A stretch of DNA of 23,439 bases from an uncultured Eubacteriales bacterium (GTDB lineage Bacteria > Bacillota > Clostridia > Oscillospirales > CAG-272), in assembly GCA_900546315.1 (NCBI GenBank), contig URCP01000040.1, positions 1 to 23,439 of the forward strand, read 5' to 3'. Positions 7,341-14,697 of the stretch are shown in pieces. The translations under genes were made by a program, and so were the position numbers. How positions within the stretch are numbered: position 1 is the stretch's first letter; every line of letters starts with the position of its first letter. The notes below the pieces were generated by a model that searched no databases, was not told the DNA's origin, and saw nothing but the letters and a program-made list of their open reading frames with translations.

Positions 7341-7369
7341 ATTATACCACAAGACCACCCGTTTGTCAA
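7341..7369 (-). promoter_or_regulatory. Sigma-A promoter of the barstar operon
   Basis: On the minus strand, TTGACA (7364-7369) and TATAAT (7341-7346) with 17-bp spacing precede the barstar gene by about 30 nt. Confidence 0.88.
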
Positions 7370-7445
7370 TACCATCCGAACAAAAATTCAACATACCACA
7401 GAGTAAGTCGACGTAGGAGACGCGCCCGCGGGCAGCAAATAAAGA

Positions 7446-7480
7446 ACACGCGCTGATAAACAGCGCGTGTTTCAGTGCAG
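7446..7480 (-). terminator. Terminator at the end of the phage-like gene cluster
   Basis: ACACGCGCTG (7446-7455) and CAGCGCGTGT (7461-7470) form a perfect 10-bp stem with a five-base loop. Read on the minus strand it follows the last cluster gene by about 25 nt and is trailed by TTCTTTATTT. The range given includes the bases next to the stem. Confidence 0.8.
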
Positions 7481-7494
7481 GGCTTGGCCTTGCC

Positions 7495-7773
7495 TTAGAA
7501 TTTCCCTGACCTCATCGAGATCATAATTCTCTCATAATTCGCCCGGACTTCCTCGGCTGACATGGCTCTGACGTCGGCGGCGGTGTAGAAGGGGGAGGCT
7601 TTGCCGTCGTCTGAGAGCCTGCCGGTTGAGGTTTTCGCGTTGCGGGCGTTGATTTCCGCGGGGGTCGGGGGTTCGGGAGTGACCGGCGGTTCGGTTGCCG
7701 GGGCGGTTTCCGGATTTGTGTTTTCGTTGGGTTCCGCGTTTGTGTTTTCGTTGAGTGCTTCGTTTTCAGGCAT
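7495..7773 (-). CDS. Scaffold-like phage protein
   Basis: The 92-residue protein has a disordered acidic N-terminal half rich in Asn, Glu, Thr and Pro (residues 1-40, with the repeated NENTN) and a short helical, basic C-terminus (YTAADVRAMSAEEVRANYERI, ending MRSGKF). Phage scaffolding proteins often combine a disordered acidic part with a short basic coat-binding C-terminal helix, and the position next to the portal gene fits. It is shorter than typical P22-like scaffolds, so the role is inferred. Its ATG overlaps the portal stop by 8 nt. It is the last gene before the cluster terminator. Confidence 0.6.
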   Translation of the reverse strand: MPENEALNENTNAEPNENTNPETAPATEPPVTPEPPTPAEINARNAKTSTGRLSDDGKASPFYTAADVRAMSAEEVRANYERIMISMRSGKF

Positions 7774-9315
7774 TTTCGTTCTCCTTTGCTTTGAGTTCTT
7801 CGATGAGTGATTCTTTCCCGGGGATTATTCCGTCGGGCAGGCGTTCGAGGTATTGCCTTACCGTTATGTGCCCGCCGTCGAGGAGGGCTTTGAGCGCGGC
7901 GGCTCCGGCGGCTTTGGAGTAGCGGTTCGACTCGGCTATGTCGACCCTCGCGCGGATCAGCTCTCCGCGTATCAGCTCGCAGTCGAGACAGGTCGTCCCG
8001 CCGTCATGCCCGTCGACGCTGCTTTCGTCCGAGCAGAGCATCCGCCCGTCCGCGTAGTAGGCGCACATGAAGTCGACCCAGATCGACGCCAGCTCCTCGA
8101 GAGCCGTGTAGAGCGACACGCGTATCTGGTCGAGCGTGCCCTCGTTCGATTCCTGAAGGGCGATTATAGCGGACGTGTTGTTCGGCGCGGCCTCACCGAG
8201 AGCGGCTTCGGTCGCGCCCATGACCTCCTTCGTGGTCTTGATCACGCTGTCGATGATGACGGGGTAGTTCTCGTCGATCTCTCCGGGCGAGAAGGTGGTC
8301 GCGATTCCGGCGAGGTCGCCGCCCGCGACGCCGATCGCCTCTCCGACCTCGTTCGTCCACTCGGGAATTCTCGTTTTGTCGTAGATGACCTTCGAGAACG
8401 CGGTGTCGATCATGTGCTTCATCAGCAGGGCGTAGGCTTTGTTGATGTATTTCTGGTTCCCGATGAGCCCGGTGACAGGCGAGGCGCCGCGGCAGGAGTT
8501 CTTCGTCGGAATCCAGCAGAAGGACGCGACCGGGTAGAGCGTGAGGTCGGTCTGAACCGTGCGTATGACAAGATTCTTCGTCGATTTCTCGAACCAGACG
8601 CGGCCGTCATGATCCTTCGTGAATTTGATGAGATAGGTCGCTTTCCCGTCGCCGGAGAAGCTTCTGCCGAACTTTATCTCGTCGTCCGGGACGATTTTTT
8701 CGACTTCCTTCGGGTCAATGCCAGCGGCGAGGGCTTCGGCGCGGAGCGAGTGTATCGTGTCCCTGCCGGAGACGATGATGTGCTCCTGCGACTGTATGTC
8801 GGACGAGGAGGGGTTCGCGACGTGCAGGTTCGCGGCGTCGATCGTGGTCGTCACGAAGTCGCCGGTCAGAGCCTGCCCGGTCCGCACGTCCGGGTCCCAG
8901 TAGGTGAAGAACACGCCGTCCCCCGAGAGCGCCGCGTCGAGAAGCGCCCGTCTCACGAGCCGGTCCATCCGGCATTTTTCCCAGCGTATCGAGGCGTTGC
9001 GGTTGAGGAGCTTTATAGCTTCCGAGACCTTTTCGCGCCTTTCGGGCTCGAGGAGCGCGATGTTGTCGTCCGAGAACAGAATCTCCACGTTTGACGAGGA
9101 AATCTGCGAGACGAGGTAGTCGACGACGCGTCTTATGACGTTGAAGACCGGGGTCGCAGAACGCCGGAGTCGACCTGATTCCCGGCGGGCGTCTTCCACT
9201 GGTCGCCGCGGTAGAAGCGTTCGTTCGTCGCGGCGTTTTGCAGGTACCCGGAGCGGAGGTCGCGTTCCCGTCCGGCGTCGAAGAGGGTCCATGTTGGGTT
9301 GTTCGTTTGCGGCAT
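7766..9315 (-). CDS. Phage portal protein (P22-like), interrupted by a single frameshift
   Basis: The ring at the capsid vertex through which DNA enters. The main frame encodes about 465 residues of clear portal type, beginning PVFNVIRRVVDYLVSQISS and including ALLDAALSGDGVFFTYWD, SPVTGLIGNQKYINKAYALLMKH and NTSAIIALQES. The true N-terminus lies in another frame, starting at 9315: MPQTNNPTWTLFDAGRERD, then NERFYRGDQWKTPAGNQVDSGVL, with an AAAGGA ribosome site. The two parts join near 9155-9159 if one base is added on the minus strand, for example giving VLPTPVFNV. The site is not a known slippery sequence. It is either a sequencing error or a recent inactivating deletion. The reconstructed protein of about 517 residues is a normal size for a portal protein. 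The uninterrupted downstream frame alone spans 7766-9292 in the automatic reading. Confidence 0.8.
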
Positions 9316-9342
9316 GGTTTATTTTCCTTTCATTATTTAATA

Positions 9343-9477
9343 TCAGAATCTCAGGAACTCGTCGTAGCTCTCTCTGCGTTCCCTCTCGCGCTTCTTTTTC
9401 GCGCCGAGAGAGATGAGCACGGAAGGGATGATTGCCGAGAGCGCGCCGAGGACGCAGCAGATGAGATAATTTATCAT
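9343..9477 (-). CDS. 44-residue single-span membrane protein of the phage cluster
   Basis: A short ORF fills the gap between the tail gene and the portal gene. The protein has a hydrophobic span (residues 3-26, NYLICCVLGALSAIIPSVLI) and then a strongly basic, charged tail (KKKRERERRE, ending FLRF). GGAGGGG lies about six bases before ATG and overlaps the end of the preceding gene, which strongly supports translation. No family is recognised. A holin-like role or a membrane-anchoring role is conceivable, but nothing in the sequence proves either. Confidence 0.65.
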   Translation of the reverse strand: MINYLICCVLGALSAIIPSVLISLGAKKKRERERRESYDEFLRF

Positions 9478-9478
9478 C

Positions 9479-11209
9479 TTACCCCTCCTGACAGGACAGC
9501 ATGACTTCGCGGACTGTCAGCGGTTCATCGACCGCCGGCGACGTGACGCTGACCTTGACGTGCCTGAACCTGCCGAGTCTCGCGTGCGCGGTGAAGATGC
9601 GCGGGGAGAGAGTTTTCGGCGTTTCTCCGTTTGCCGCGGTCTCTTCCGGGACGGTGAAGTCGAACGAGACTTTTCCGCCGGTGTCGCTCGTGACTGAGAG
9701 CCCGGTCTTCGCGCCGCCCTCTCTCGAGACCGAGATTCCGACCTCGCAGAGGGTTTTTCGCTCGAACGGGTCGCCGAAGTCGAGCGGCATGCTCTCGCAG
9801 AGCGCGGAGTAAGCGGTTCCGAGGTCGGTGCGCAGATTGTCGTCGAACGCGTAAAGCTTCGTCCCCTTGAAGAAGCAGTCCGCCCCGGCGGAGAACACCC
9901 CGTCCGCGTCAATGCCGGTGAACCTGTACCAGCAGTCGAGCCGCGCGTTGTAGATGACGATCTTCCCGCCGTGACAGCACCAGAGCTCGCCCCGCAGCTT
10001 ATCGGTGAAGAGGATGCAGTTCGCGATGAAATCGCTCGTCAGCCCGACGTGATCGGGAGCCTCGACGCGGACGGCGAGTCTTTCGTCTCTGACTGACGTT
10101 GACTTGAACCTGTAGAGCCCGGTCGGGTCGAGCGCGTACGGCTCGTTCTCGAGAAGCACCGCGCCGCCCGCCTTGGTCGCCCCGACGTCTGAGTTCAGCG
10201 GGAGAATCGGGAAGGAGAAGCGCGGTATCTCGTTGACAAGTCCGTCGTCGTGTGGATAGGTGTAGAACGCCCCGTCCTCGGTGAAGATGGCGAGCCGGTC
10301 GAACTGTCTGACGGCTCCGGAGACGGCGGGGTTTCCGTCCGCGACCGTGATGTCGGCGCCCTCCGGGAAGTACTCGCCGGAGATGACCTGACCTTCGATC
10401 GCTCCGGACGGCTCGCTCGGGAAGATGACCGACCGCTCGTTTCCGCCGTAGAGGAACACGCGGGAGTCGGTGTCGCCGCCGTAGACAGCCGAGTGGCGGC
10501 AGGAGGTGACGCGGGAGCGGCAGTCGTCCTTCAGCGTGTACCAGACCTCGAGCGGTTCCTCGTCGTTGTTGGCGAAGGTGCGGTCGAAGGTGAGCGACGT
10601 GTTGTAGGTGGTGGGGGACCATGTCCAGTCGGTGATCGTGACGCCGTCGATGAGGACCTTGTCGACCGACTCGATGCCTTTGCCGAGCCAGAAGACTGAT
10701 GAGGTGTTTACCGTGTTGAGGGTGACTCTGACCTGCTTTGTGAGGAGGTTTCTTCGCTCGTAGAGGGCTCCGGGTCTGGTGTTCGAGCCGCGGCGGCGGA
10801 TGAGGGGCACGTATCCGGCGACCTTCGAGACCGAGGTCCCGTCGTACTTGGAGAGCTCGCCGCCGCCGAGGATGAAGAGCGAGCCCGCGAACATATACAG
10901 ATCGACATACTCCCCGTGCGAGGCGTCGAAGGTTCCCGCGATCGTCCCGAGCGAGGTGACGGCGTTTTCCGCCGACGTGTCTGAGATGAGCGCCGGCGAG
11001 ATTCTGTAGAGCGTGCTCCCGGCGACGACGAAGATCGACTCGGTGCCGCCGATGTTGGCGGAGCACCCGCCGCGTATCTTGCCGGCGAAGGTGTGGAGGA
11101 GCTTTGTCCCGCAGCGCTTTTCCAGCGAGTAGTCGGAGAGGACGCGGAAGTTCTCGAGCTTCGCGGCGTTCTTGAGGTCCTTCGCGGTGAGTCTGAGTGT
11201 TTTGGTCAT
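9479..11209 (-). CDS. Phage tail/stopper structural protein, beta-propeller-like
   Basis: The 576-residue protein has no signal peptide and consists of many short strands with repeated blade-like segments: SIFVVAGSTLYRIS, VDLYMFAGSLFILGGGELSKYDG, DRLAIFTEDGAFYTYPHDDG and EPYALDPTGLYRFKS. The closest role model is the P22 gp10-type stabilisation protein or related podophage tail-tube proteins, which are propellers placed after the gp4-type adaptor, exactly its position here. The C-terminus (from about 470) looks like a beta-sandwich. Start and the upstream adaptor stop overlap by one base (TGATG), so the genes are coupled. Family assignment is from pattern and position, not a decisive motif. 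Confidence 0.7.
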   Translation of the reverse strand: MTKTLRLTAKDLKNAAKLENFRVLSDYSLEKRCGTKLLHTFAGKIRGGCSANIGGTESIFVVAGSTLYRISPALISDTSAENAVTSLGTIAGTFDASHGEYVDLYMFAGSLFILGGGELSKYDGTSVSKVAGYVPLIRRRGSNTRPGALYERRNLLTKQVRVTLNTVNTSSVFWLGKGIESVDKVLIDGVTITDWTWSPTTYNTSLTFDRTFANNDEEPLEVWYTLKDDCRSRVTSCRHSAVYGGDTDSRVFLYGGNERSVIFPSEPSGAIEGQVISGEYFPEGADITVADGNPAVSGAVRQFDRLAIFTEDGAFYTYPHDDGLVNEIPRFSFPILPLNSDVGATKAGGAVLLENEPYALDPTGLYRFKSTSVRDERLAVRVEAPDHVGLTSDFIANCILFTDKLRGELWCCHGGKIVIYNARLDCWYRFTGIDADGVFSAGADCFFKGTKLYAFDDNLRTDLGTAYSALCESMPLDFGDPFERKTLCEVGISVSREGGAKTGLSVTSDTGGKVSFDFTVPEETAANGETPKTLSPRIFTAHARLGRFRHVKVSVTSPAVDEPLTVREVMLSCQEG

Positions 11210-11631
11210 CAGTATACCTCCGTTATTTTATCGTGTGAGGTGAGCGCGGCGCGGACGGCGTCGATCTGCGTCTTGTACCCGTCGAAGAGCGAGTCCGCCT
11301 TCTCGCGGCTCTCGTTCAGAACGAGCAGCCCGGCGAGTCGGAAGGCGATTGCGTCCGCGAAGCGCGAGTCGACCTGCAAGTCGTCGTCGAGCGCCGCGGG
11401 CGTTTTCCTGACGGCGGGCGCGTCAGAGTCGCCGAGAACCGCCTCGAGCGGCGAGAGCTCGCTGACAATCAGCGCGATGAGATACGGCGCCCTGACGAGG
11501 TAGTCGGACGTGCAGGAGTTCGCCGAGACGCCGTTCGAGGCGTTCCCGGTCATGATCCCGTCGATCGCGGTCTCACCGAGGAGGGCGAGGGCGCGGTTGT
11601 AGATGTCTTTGTTTTTCATTTTTTTGACCAT
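11209..11631 (-). CDS. Phage head-tail adaptor (connector) protein
   Basis: The 140-residue helical protein has the features of gp4/gp6-type head completion proteins: KDIYNRALALLGETA near the N-terminus, a variable loop, then LDDDLQVDSRFADAIAFRLAGLLVLNE and a last helix EKADSLFDGYKTQIDAVRAAL. These proteins sit below the portal and join head and tail. The start is uncertain. AAAGG is only one base before the ATG at 11631 and 13 bases before the in-frame ATG at 11619, so neither spacing is ideal. The 191 nt upstream hold a terminator and an unusual folded element, not a clear promoter. Confidence 0.72.
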   Translation of the reverse strand: MVKKMKNKDIYNRALALLGETAIDGIMTGNASNGVSANSCTSDYLVRAPYLIALIVSELSPLEAVLGDSDAPAVRKTPAALDDDLQVDSRFADAIAFRLAGLLVLNESREKADSLFDGYKTQIDAVRAALTSHDKITEVY

Positions 11632-11648
11632 ACCTTTCGTACAAACTT

Positions 11649-11729
11649 ACAGTTTTGAGGCGGTTTTGAAAGTCGGCTTGTCCGGCTTTCAAAATTCACG
11701 ACCCAATGTCGTGAAAGCCTCAAAACTGT
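11649..11729. other. Three-way-junction inverted-repeat element between coat and adaptor genes
   Basis: An outer perfect 13-bp stem (ACAGTTTTGAGGC at 11649-11661 with GCCTCAAAACTGT at 11717-11729) encloses two adjacent hairpins. The first pairs 11664-11676 with 11682-11694 (13 bp, one G-U pair). The second pairs TTCACGAC (11695-11702) with GTCGTGAA (11708-11715), a perfect 8 bp. Only three bases in the junction are unpaired. No ORF of note runs through it. It can fold as RNA on either strand or as a DNA cruciform. Confidence 0.8.
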
Positions 11730-11732
11730 TTG

Positions 11733-11754
11733 GTCTGAAAATTTATTTTCAGAC
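11733..11754. other. Hairpin next to the three-way-junction element
   Basis: GTCTGAAAA (11733-11741) and TTTTCAGAC (11746-11754) form a perfect 9-bp stem around the loop TTTA. It lies between the coat terminator and the three-way-junction element. Confidence 0.75.
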
Positions 11755-11766
11755 TTGCTCCTTTCG

Positions 11767-11820
11767 AAAAAGCCCGGGGAGGGCGATGCGTCGAGCGGAC
11801 ACATCGCCCGTCTCCGGGGG
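11767..11820 (-). terminator. Intrinsic terminator directly after the coat gene
   Basis: CCCGGGGA (11773-11780) and GGGCGATG (11781-11788) pair with CATCGCCC (11802-11809) and TCTCCGGG (11811-11818), with one bulge and one G-U pair. Read on the minus strand it follows the coat stop by a few bases and is trailed by TTTTT (complement of 11767-11771). It probably lowers expression of the genes after coat. Confidence 0.82.
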
Positions 11821-11822
11821 TA

Positions 11823-12677
11823 TCAGTTGCTGCCGGTGTTGGTCGTTGTCTTCTTGGTGAGGTTCAGGAGGACGATCTCGTCCGGGTAGATGATCTTCGC
11901 GCCGTAGAGGTGGAGACCCTTGACGCCGTCGGCGAATCTGAGCTCGGGGCGGTAAGCCTCGACGCTGTTCAGCTGCTCGGCGAAGGCGATGGCGCGCTTG
12001 GTGCGGGCGAAGCACTTGTTCGACTTGTCGGACGTGGAGACGGCGACATTCGGGGAGACGTAGACCTCGAAGCCGATGAGGCTGCCGATAGCGCCGTTCG
12101 AGACCGCGCCGTCGTTGTCGGTGGAGTTGAGTATCTTCGCCTTGAGGAGGATCGCGGCGATTTCCGGCGAGACCTCGAGAACGGTCGGGACGGAGCCGCC
12201 GACGCCGTTCGCGAGGAGCTTTTCACGCGCCGCGATTACGTCGTCGAGGATGGAGTCGACGGTGACGGCCGCGTCGGTGACAGTGTTCGCCGCGGTGACG
12301 CCGGAGTAGAGGGAGAAGACGTACTTGTCCGCCTCGTCGGCGAGGGCTGCCGCCGCCTGCTCCATCGCGAGCTCCATGAGACCGGGGGCCGCCTGGGCGT
12401 GGTCGACGTCGTCGATGAGGAAGTTGAACGCCTTGGCGCGGTTGATGGTCAGCGAGCGGGCGTTGTCGGTGAGGGCGGAGGGGGATGCCATGTCGGTGTT
12501 CTTCGCGTAGTCGGAGACGGTGATGTCGCCGACGCCGAGGATCTTGACGGTCGAGCCCTGGCCGAGGATGCTGCCCTCGAACTCGCGGGAGCAGTTCTTG
12601 ACGGCGACGTACTCGGCGTTCAGCTTGCGGTAGAGCGTTTCGCTCCAGATAGTGGGGATGAAGTTTGTGATAGCCAT
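11823..12677 (-). CDS. Phage major coat protein, P22-like (HK97 fold)
   Basis: The 284-residue protein starts MAITNFIPTIWSETLYRKLN followed by EYVAVKNCSREFEGSI, the opening typical of P22-type coat proteins. Further family features are GSTVKILGVGDITVSDY, FNFLIDDVDHAQA and a long central helix (ELAMEQAAAALADEADKYVF), then SPEIAAILLKAKIL, PNVAVSTSD and a last strand pair GLHLYGAKIIYPDEIVLL. It would build the icosahedral shell. AAGGAGG nine bases before the start is the strongest ribosome site in the cluster. A palindromic operator-like site and direct repeats lie upstream. A strong terminator follows the stop, so the coat can be made in excess. Confidence 0.85.
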   Translation of the reverse strand: MAITNFIPTIWSETLYRKLNAEYVAVKNCSREFEGSILGQGSTVKILGVGDITVSDYAKNTDMASPSALTDNARSLTINRAKAFNFLIDDVDHAQAAPGLMELAMEQAAAALADEADKYVFSLYSGVTAANTVTDAAVTVDSILDDVIAAREKLLANGVGGSVPTVLEVSPEIAAILLKAKILNSTDNDGAVSNGAIGSLIGFEVYVSPNVAVSTSDKSNKCFARTKRAIAFAEQLNSVEAYRPELRFADGVKGLHLYGAKIIYPDEIVLLNLTKKTTTNTGSN

Positions 12678-12711
12678 TTCGGTTATCCTCCTTAAAAAAT
12701 ATTTTTTGGAT

Positions 12712-12726
12712 ACACTGTGACAGTGT
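12712..12726. promoter_or_regulatory. Operator-like palindrome upstream of the coat gene
   Basis: ACACTGT-G-ACAGTGT is a perfect 7-bp inverted repeat with a one-base centre, about 35 bp before the coat start codon. Nearby are AAAAAATATTTTTT (12694-12707) and a direct repeat GGCGACCGTT at 12742-12751 and 12754-12763. No repressor gene was found in the cluster, so binding is an inference. Confidence 0.45.
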
Positions 12727-12814
12727 TCCTTTATATGTAACGGCGACCGTTTTGGCGACCGTTCATACCAGAATTGGGTTTCGGGCGTGCCCCGATGGTT
12801 TTCCCCGGAGGGGG

Positions 12815-14110
12815 TCAGAATCCGATGATGCCTGACCCCGCGAGGTGTGAGACCGTGCAGGAGATATTTCTCCCGCGGGACATGACGGCGTACCTGAGAG
12901 CCTCGGGCGCGTGAGTGACCTCGTGCGGCGTGCCTGACGCGTCCTCGGGCGAGGACGGGTCGAAGAGCAGGGCTCCCATGCAGTTTATGAGTTCACGGCA
13001 GTTGTCGTATATGACGATGCCGGGTCTTCCGTCATTATTATTCGCGAGTAATTCTCTGACAGCCCGCCAGCCGGGGATTCTGCGGTCGTCCGCACGCTTC
13101 AGCGGAGGAACGCCGGGAATTCTCGACATTATCTCGAAGCCGGAGAGCCCGGAGTCCTGTCTGCGGTTCCAGAGGTCGGGAGAGCAGACCGCGTAGTCGA
13201 ACGCGCAGCCGCGCCTGATGTCGTCCGAGATGACCTCGACGAGCTTTTCCGCGGCGGCGGTGAGCGTGAGCCCGGATTCGCAGTATTCGCGGTAGACGAC
13301 AAGCTGTCCGTCGACCTCGGCGAGCAGAAGCAGCGCGAACCGGTCGAACCCGTAGTCGAATGCGGCGAAGCGTCTTCCGACCGGGATTTCTTTCGGCGGC
13401 GAGGTGTGGATTCCCCGTCTGAACTCGGAGAAGAACTGACCTTCGAAGAGGTCCCATTTTCCGTCGAGCCACGCGCTTTTCAGCGTGTCGGGGAGGCTTT
13501 TCAGCATTTCGACGTATCCGGGGTCGTTTTTCATGATGACGTCGTTGTCGGTGACGAGCGCCTGAATGAACCTGTAGTCGCCCGGGTCCTCGTCATCATG
13601 GAAGGCGCGGTCGATGAAGAGCCGCTTGACCCATGAGTGCCCGACGCCGCCGGGGTTGCAGGTGAGGTACATTCTTCTCGGATAGTCGCCGATACCTCTG
13701 AGACAGCCTTTGAGGGTCGCGAATTGGTATTCGGTGATCTGGGTCGCTTCGTCGACGGCGATGATGTCGTATTCCTGCCCCTGATACCTGAGCGTGTCGG
13801 CGTCGCAGGCGAGGTAGCCGAGCCATATCGTGCTTCCGTTTCTGAAGCGGAAGACGCGCTCGCCGGCGGAGTAGGGGACCTCTCTCCCGATTTCTCTCTG
13901 GAGCGGGAGGACGTGGTTTTGTCTGAGCTCCGAGAGGGTGCGTCTGATTATGAGACAGCGGATTCCGGGCCATCTGAGACAGAGGGCGATGAGCTTGCGT
14001 CTGAGCGCCCAGCTTTTGCCGCCGCCCCTCGCGCCGCCGTATGCGGTGAATCTCGCGGTGGAGGCGAAGAATTCGGCTTGTTTTCTGTTTGGTTTTCCTT
14101 TGAGTTTCAT
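12815..14110 (-). CDS. terL: Phage terminase large subunit
   Basis: The 431-residue protein is the ATPase and nuclease motor that packages DNA. It has a Walker A (GGARGGGKS, residues 25-33), a Walker B (IIAVDEA, 116-122) with the catalytic Glu, the coupling motif TCNPGG (150-155) and an RNase H-like nuclease domain starting FAAFDYGFDRFALL (Asp252 is the likely first metal ligand). SPDLWNRRQDSG follows. Length and order are normal for a TerL. An AAAGGA ribosome site lies before the ATG; the gene starts 13 nt after the small terminase gene. All catalytic motifs seem intact, which argues against long decay of the cluster. Confidence 0.93.
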   Translation of the reverse strand: MKLKGKPNRKQAEFFASTARFTAYGGARGGGKSWALRRKLIALCLRWPGIRCLIIRRTLSELRQNHVLPLQREIGREVPYSAGERVFRFRNGSTIWLGYLACDADTLRYQGQEYDIIAVDEATQITEYQFATLKGCLRGIGDYPRRMYLTCNPGGVGHSWVKRLFIDRAFHDDEDPGDYRFIQALVTDNDVIMKNDPGYVEMLKSLPDTLKSAWLDGKWDLFEGQFFSEFRRGIHTSPPKEIPVGRRFAAFDYGFDRFALLLLAEVDGQLVVYREYCESGLTLTAAAEKLVEVISDDIRRGCAFDYAVCSPDLWNRRQDSGLSGFEIMSRIPGVPPLKRADDRRIPGWRAVRELLANNNDGRPGIVIYDNCRELINCMGALLFDPSSPEDASGTPHEVTHAPEALRYAVMSRGRNISCTVSHLAGSGIIGF

Positions 14111-14123
14111 TGGTTTGTCCTTT

Positions 14124-14462
14124 TCATGCGCCTGCTGAGAAGATGTCGTGGTCGCAGTGGATTTCGTCTTCTTCGGTCTGACCCCAGCAGTCGTATTCTT
14201 TTAAGTAGAGGCTGATGAGCGAGGCGGTGGCGCCGGAGTTGATGGCGGCGTCCTCGAAGAAGGCGAGGGCGGTGAGGTAGTCGTCGGGGAAGCGTCTCGC
14301 GAGGCTCCGGAAGGCGGAGACTGAGATGCCGACCGAGCGGCAGAACCCGGCGACGTTTGGGAAGATGGGCTTTTTGAGTTCTTCGTTCTTTTCGGCGCAG
14401 GAGTCGGTGTATGACCGGACGGCGTCGAGGAATTGTTTGCCGGACTTGAATCTGGTTTTCAT
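14124..14462 (-). CDS. terS: Phage terminase small subunit
   Basis: The 112-residue protein precedes terL and is of the small-terminase type that recognises the packaging site. A helix-turn-helix pattern is visible (PNVAGFCRSVGISVSAFRSLARRFP, about residues 34-58), followed by helices (LTALAFFEDAAINSGATASLISLYLKEYDCWG). The ending of family proteins, where a Trp follows LKE-Y, is also present. It is the first gene of the cluster. AAAGG stands eight bases before ATG, and a candidate promoter and two GTGTCACCG repeats lie upstream. Confidence 0.78.
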   Translation of the reverse strand: MKTRFKSGKQFLDAVRSYTDSCAEKNEELKKPIFPNVAGFCRSVGISVSAFRSLARRFPDDYLTALAFFEDAAINSGATASLISLYLKEYDCWGQTEEDEIHCDHDIFSAGA

Positions 14463-14517
14463 GGTGGGAACCTTTCGTCGTTGTCTTTGTTGTGATAATA
14501 GTATAGCACATTCAAAC

Positions 14518-14556
14518 GTGTCACCGCTTGCCAGACTGTATCAAAAAGTGTCACCG
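14518..14556. promoter_or_regulatory. Direct repeats (GTGTCACCG) upstream of the phage cluster
   Basis: GTGTCACCG occurs at 14518-14526 and again at 14548-14556, spaced exactly 30 bp, about three helical turns. On the minus strand the first overlaps a weak -35 (GTGACA) that is 18 bp from a TATTAT -10. A control site for the cluster is plausible; a regulator is not identified. Confidence 0.4.
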
Positions 14557-14697
14557 TTTTCAACAAAGTTCCGGCGCGAATTTCTAAAAGTTTCCGGCGT
14601 TATTCACATTGGTGTCATAAATGTGCGCTATAATATCATAAGATGCAGTTTTATTTCAGTGAAAGGGCGTCCGGAATTGCCGGATGTTAGTGGTATA

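Noticed and set aside
9133..9180. Programmed ribosomal frameshift in the portal gene
   Set aside because: No slippery heptamer or downstream structure is visible at the junction, and portals are not known to use one; a one-base deletion or error is simpler.
11649..11754. phi29-type packaging RNA
   Set aside because: Only the three-way shape is shared; no sequence or position evidence, and terL here is of the common terminase type rather than the phi29 ATPase.
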